From Watersipora subatra (taxonomy: Eukaryota > Bryozoa > Gymnolaemata > Cheilostomatida > Watersiporidae): DNA of 64,000 bases. This document shows, piece by piece, positions 62,101 to 64,000 of this stretch; the first letter of the stretch is position 1, and each line of letters starts with the position of its first letter. Where the stretch lies: positions 22,104,182 through 22,168,181 of the forward strand of contig NC_088711.1 in the NCBI RefSeq assembly GCF_963576615.1, in the 5' to 3' direction. A model generated the notes under the pieces. The model did no database searches. It saw nothing but the letters and a program-made list of their open reading frames with translations, and was not told where the DNA came from. The position numbers were made by a program, and so were the translations under genes.

Positions 62101-63794
62101 AAGGAATGCACCATTTACCATTTCTCCAGCCATGTCCACAGACTTTTGATAACTAGCATCAGAATCAAGTAGAGAAGAAACCTCCTGCATATAGCGACTG
62201 TACTCTTCATTTAGCCCTAGAATCTGGGTAATAAAGATCAGGGTTAGAAGCAAATTGTCGCTATGAGTTCATGTGAGCAACTTAACGACAGCGCCTCAAG
62301 AAAGTCACTCAAAGAGGAATACGATTAATTAGAATATGAGAAAATCAAAGTGGTAGCAATTTATTATTAGGTAATCTTTTTGGAAAACTTTTAAAAACTT
62401 AAATGCATAACATTCTTGTGCTGAACCACCTTTAATATCTGTTAGCAAACATAAATGCTAATTTAAAATCAGAGCTAATGTTAAGACATTGATAATGGTT
62501 TTCTTACCATTACTGTCCACACCAAACCAATAGCATTGAGTTGAATGTAGTAATGCAGAGTTATGTACAGTAATTCCGATTTTAGCATCAGGATATAAAT
62601 CAGTTACAAGTTAAATTTTCATTTCTTTTTCAATTTGCATAAATAGTGTGATCAAATTAATAATGGGAAATGTTACAATATTCTCAAGGAGTAACTTTAC
62701 AAAACACCAACATAAAAGAATTGAGGAAAGAACCTTGAGGTAAGAGGTATCGGTAATTGCCACTGACAACGGTGATCTAGCTGAAGTTATCTCCACATCT
62801 ATCATTACAAGCAGAGTTTACTTTTTGCTAACAGACATAAGATGTGACATCATAACCATGGCATGATGCGGCGTGTGCTATGGGATGTCTATGGCATGTG
62901 CATAGTCATCACATCGCATAATACACATGATTCCCACTGTTTTGAAATAAATCTCTTATACACCTCATACTCTTTATTATTGCTCATAATGCCAAAATAC
63001 TATAAGCTGATATTTGAACCTCTAAAAGAAAAGTTTGCAGTCAGAGAAAAAAATACATGCAAAACACAAAATTTTGTTGAGAGGTTTAGGGATTTTAGGA
63101 TACCGTTTAATATCAGCGGGTTTAATAAAAGTTCAAAACACTTAAGTCATGTTATGCAAGTCTCTGTCGTAATAGAGTTTGGGATATATCAATAAAAAAT
63201 TTCAATGCAACTAAATGAAAACTATAAAACTATTTGTGGTAGAATGGGTAAGCAGTACATTCTCACAGAAATAACTTTAGCTAGATCACCGTTCTAATGA
63301 AATCACCAACTTGATACTAAAACAATCTCAAGATATAAATGTACTACTGAATGCCCGGCGTTGCACGGGTAATAAAATAATTACACAAAAAATTAGAGTA
63401 ACTTAAGCTAGTCTTAACCTTTATTGTAATAACAGCCGTGTCTGAAGCCAGCTTAATCAATAGTTACATTATGTTCAACGATCTCTCACACGTCTAGTAG
63501 CTAACAAGCTAAGCTAGTAGTAATCAATAGTATTTTCTCAAGTGTTTTAAGCGTCAGTATTTTAACCAATGTAGTGACTATGCGCACAATTATTCCACTG
63601 TTTGGCATCTGGCTTAGTTGGCGAACAACAAACGACCAACAGACAAACACTGAGATTTCCATATCTAGATGCATACGCTAGACAAGACTTACAGCGTCTC
63701 CCTCAGCAAGATCATCAACAGAGGCAGAGAGCACATGACTCCAGGTACACAAGATAACCACAAGAGTTGCGCATATGAAGCAACAGTCATGCAT
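47125..63794 (-). CDS. NUCB: Nucleobindin (Ca2+-binding EF-hand protein), nine exons
   Basis: Exons in coding order: 63794-63693, 62223-62119, 58411-58288, 54078-53993, 50773-50597, 50119-50029, 49900-49842, 49304-49131 and 47199-47125. All junctions are GT-AG and keep frame, giving 330 residues. Residues 1 to about 24 are a signal peptide (MHDCCFICATLVVIL...). Then come YSRYMQEV..LLDSD, SKLDELKRIEIRRL and LEHIDIHNPDSFGANDL, a Glu/Lys-rich helix (EEEQKKKLEEHLEKAKKHE), and LKEVWKKYD...FNPKTFF. EF-hand loops are DVDGDSLLSPSE (229-240) and DLDQDGMVSLQE (278-289). The end is FTDEELKLFEEAQ, matching the family's post-EF segment. Nucleobindins bind Ca2+ in the ER/Golgi and contact G-alpha subunits. 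Vertebrate forms are 420-460 residues, and this one lacks the long C-terminal leucine-zipper tail. Introns total over 15 kb and are full of mobile elements. The start is the first ATG of the only exon with a signal peptide. Confidence 0.9.
47996..48170. repeat. ~30-bp degenerate minisatellite in nucleobindin intron 8
   Basis: About six copies of ATAGCAACAGCTACCAGTCAAGAG, with variation. Confidence 0.8.
52156..52203. repeat. Perfect 22-bp hairpin in nucleobindin intron 4
   Basis: Left arm 52156-52177 (TTAAGTACAAACTAACTTAA...), 4-nt loop, exact complement at 52182-52203. Confidence 0.9.
52622..53497. mobile_element. TTAA-target DNA element (piggyBac- or Kolobok-like MITE)
   Basis: An 876-bp element between TTAA at 52618-52621 and TTAA at 53498-53501. 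Ends AGGTTGACTTGCAAC and GTTGCAAGTCACCCT are inverted, and the similarity continues for about 190 bp inward. A TTAA target duplication is used by piggyBac and Kolobok. No transposase inside. Lies in nucleobindin intron 4. Confidence 0.75.
54155..55930. repeat. Nested inverted and direct duplications in nucleobindin intron 3
   Basis: An element of about 1 kb (about 54280-55285) has inverted ends GTCACAGAAACC ATGGTTAAGTC. The sequence left of it (54155-54270, AACAGCAATAATGAAAGG...) recurs directly at about 55430-55530. The segment 55287-55395 recurs at about 55548-55640 and inverted at about 54990-55080. The segment 54510-54830 recurs inverted at about 55660-55930. No coding content is convincing. 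Confidence 0.7.
56093..56902. mobile_element. MITE with 13-bp direct flanks in nucleobindin intron 3
   Basis: An 810-bp element with ends TGATATACAGCCCCC and GGGGGCTGTTATATCA, an inverted terminal repeat of about 70 bp. It is flanked by identical 13-bp sequences TTGATAAAAGCAA (56080-56092 and 56903-56915). The flank is longer than for any common cut-and-paste family, so superfamily is not assigned. No open frame of note. Confidence 0.8.
56916..58190. other. Part of nucleobindin intron 3
   Basis: No gene or clear repeat recognised. Short frames here carry no known motif. Confidence 0.4.
58191..58293. repeat. 51-bp duplication covering the exon 3 splice donor
   Basis: The segment GCTAACTAACACGAAACACA...CTCACCTGCT occurs at 58191 and again at 58242. 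The right copy holds the real donor (CAGCAG|GTGAGG on the minus strand at 58288/58287). The left copy repeats that donor motif 51 bp downstream in the intron. Confidence 0.85.
58415..58925. repeat. 36-bp minisatellite abutting the nucleobindin exon 3 acceptor
   Basis: About 14 copies of a 36-bp unit (AGCAATAACAATATCTAGTA TCATAGCATGAAAGCT). A 195-codon frame with a 12-residue period runs across it on the minus strand but is a by-product. Its leftmost copy lies against the AG of exon 3 (58414-58412). Confidence 0.93.
59803..59893. repeat. Short tandem repeat GTTGATGTGTTAACAAAA
   Basis: Three imperfect copies of a unit of about 30 bp in nucleobindin intron 2. Confidence 0.75.
60074..61878. mobile_element. 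hAT-like element with CGTACAGGATGAA ends
   Basis: Inverted ends CGTACAGGATGAA (60074-60086) and TTCATCCTGTACG (61866-61878). Sub-terminal regions are rich in TTCGCG. Possible degenerate 8-bp flanks are TAATATAC and ATAAATAC. An internal 150-bp segment is tandemly duplicated (about 61430-61580 and 61590-61740). No transposase motif is seen. A plus-strand 93-codon frame (60577-60858) is not recognisable. It lies in nucleobindin intron 2. Confidence 0.6.
61132..61440 (-). CDS. Possible two-exon mini-gene inside the hAT-like element
   Basis: Exon 61440-61330 opens with ATG GCT TCG TCA (MASSSQKISPSLF...) and ends DLDIM before GTATGT. An acceptor CTGCAG at 61173-61171 leads to exon 61170-61132, IENETTYSEYEN and a stop. 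Frame is kept (phase 0), giving 49 residues with many Ser, Asp and Glu. No family is recognised. It could be a relic of a transposon gene or chance. Confidence 0.22.
63345..63450. repeat. Helitron-like terminal hairpin and repeat fragment
   Basis: CCCGGCGTTGCACGGG (63355-63370) is the complement-type variant of the hairpin at 39056-39071. Downstream, GCTAGTCTTAACCTTTATTG and AGCCGTGTCTGAAGCC match the segment right of the Helitron-like element at 39080-39125. It lies in nucleobindin intron 1. Confidence 0.5.
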
Positions 63795-63887
63795 CTTAAG
63801 GTGAGGCTACTAGAGTGTCTACAATGCAGCAAGTAGGTGTGAAAGGAATCCTAGCAACCTTATAATTGCGAGATTAGTCATTTAGTT

Positions 63888-63960
63888 TTTCTAGACAAAT
63901 GTACGGTAACTTCGATGGCCTTTCTAGACAAATGTACGGTAACTTCGATGGCCTTTCTAG
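63888..63960. repeat. 33-bp tandem duplication upstream of nucleobindin
   Basis: Two full copies of TTTCTAGACAAATGTACGGT AACTTCGATGGCC plus a 7-bp start of a third, about 95 bp upstream of the nucleobindin start codon. Could lie in the promoter. Confidence 0.9.
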
Positions 63961-64000
63961 AAAGTAGCATTGATAGCATTTAAAGAAAAAAAATTGGCTA

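Overview
The window is eukaryotic and almost certainly animal DNA. It is AT-rich, its genes have GT-AG introns, and it carries THAP/P-superfamily, hAT-like, TTAA-target, Helitron-like and LINE mobile elements plus a nucleobindin gene. Nothing fixes the species. A marine invertebrate, possibly a lophotrochozoan, is my guess from the mix of elements and is not proven.

1-22.8 kb: a roughly 6.2-6.9 kb segment is repeated three times head to tail (about 311-6465, 6466-13391, 13392-20134), followed by a partial inverted fourth copy (about 21.3-22.8 kb). Each copy carries one three-exon gene for a small secreted precursor of about 148-154 residues. The predicted precursor has a signal peptide, a basic GRGRGG segment, one N-glycosylation sequon, one Cys, a poly-Asp tract, a furin-type RQKR site and a C-terminal peptide of about 45 residues that starts with a second GRGRGG. 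The four promoters share a TATA box, an AP-1-like TGACTCA and a CRE-like TGACGTCA. I recognise no family, and this is the best candidate for an undescribed system. Each direct unit also holds a 10-bp minisatellite array (about 38, 120 and 107 copies) that produces long but meaningless reading frames.

22.8-36.8 kb: mobile-element territory. It holds an internally deleted P-superfamily element with 8-bp target duplications and ~510-bp inverted repeats, a decayed transposon-associated gene on the plus strand, 45-bp and 50-bp minisatellites, a foldback, and a second decayed P-type (THAP) transposase on the minus strand.

36.8-45.5 kb: two intronless thiopurine-methyltransferase-like genes on the plus strand, about 8 kb apart. 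Their central ~480 bp are nearly identical while both ends have diverged. Between them lie a Helitron-like element, a tRNA-like SINE, a 5'-truncated LINE ending in a (TA)n tract, and a large foldback.

47.1-63.8 kb: one nine-exon nucleobindin gene on the minus strand, assembled exon by exon with matching phases into a 330-residue secreted protein with two EF-hands. Its introns hold a TTAA-flanked element, an element with 13-bp direct flanks, a hAT-like element, nested inverted duplications and several minisatellites. One minisatellite abuts a 3' splice site.

The methyltransferase pair and the secreted-precursor family show the same signature, a homogenised core with diverged ends, which suggests ectopic gene conversion acts repeatedly in this region.
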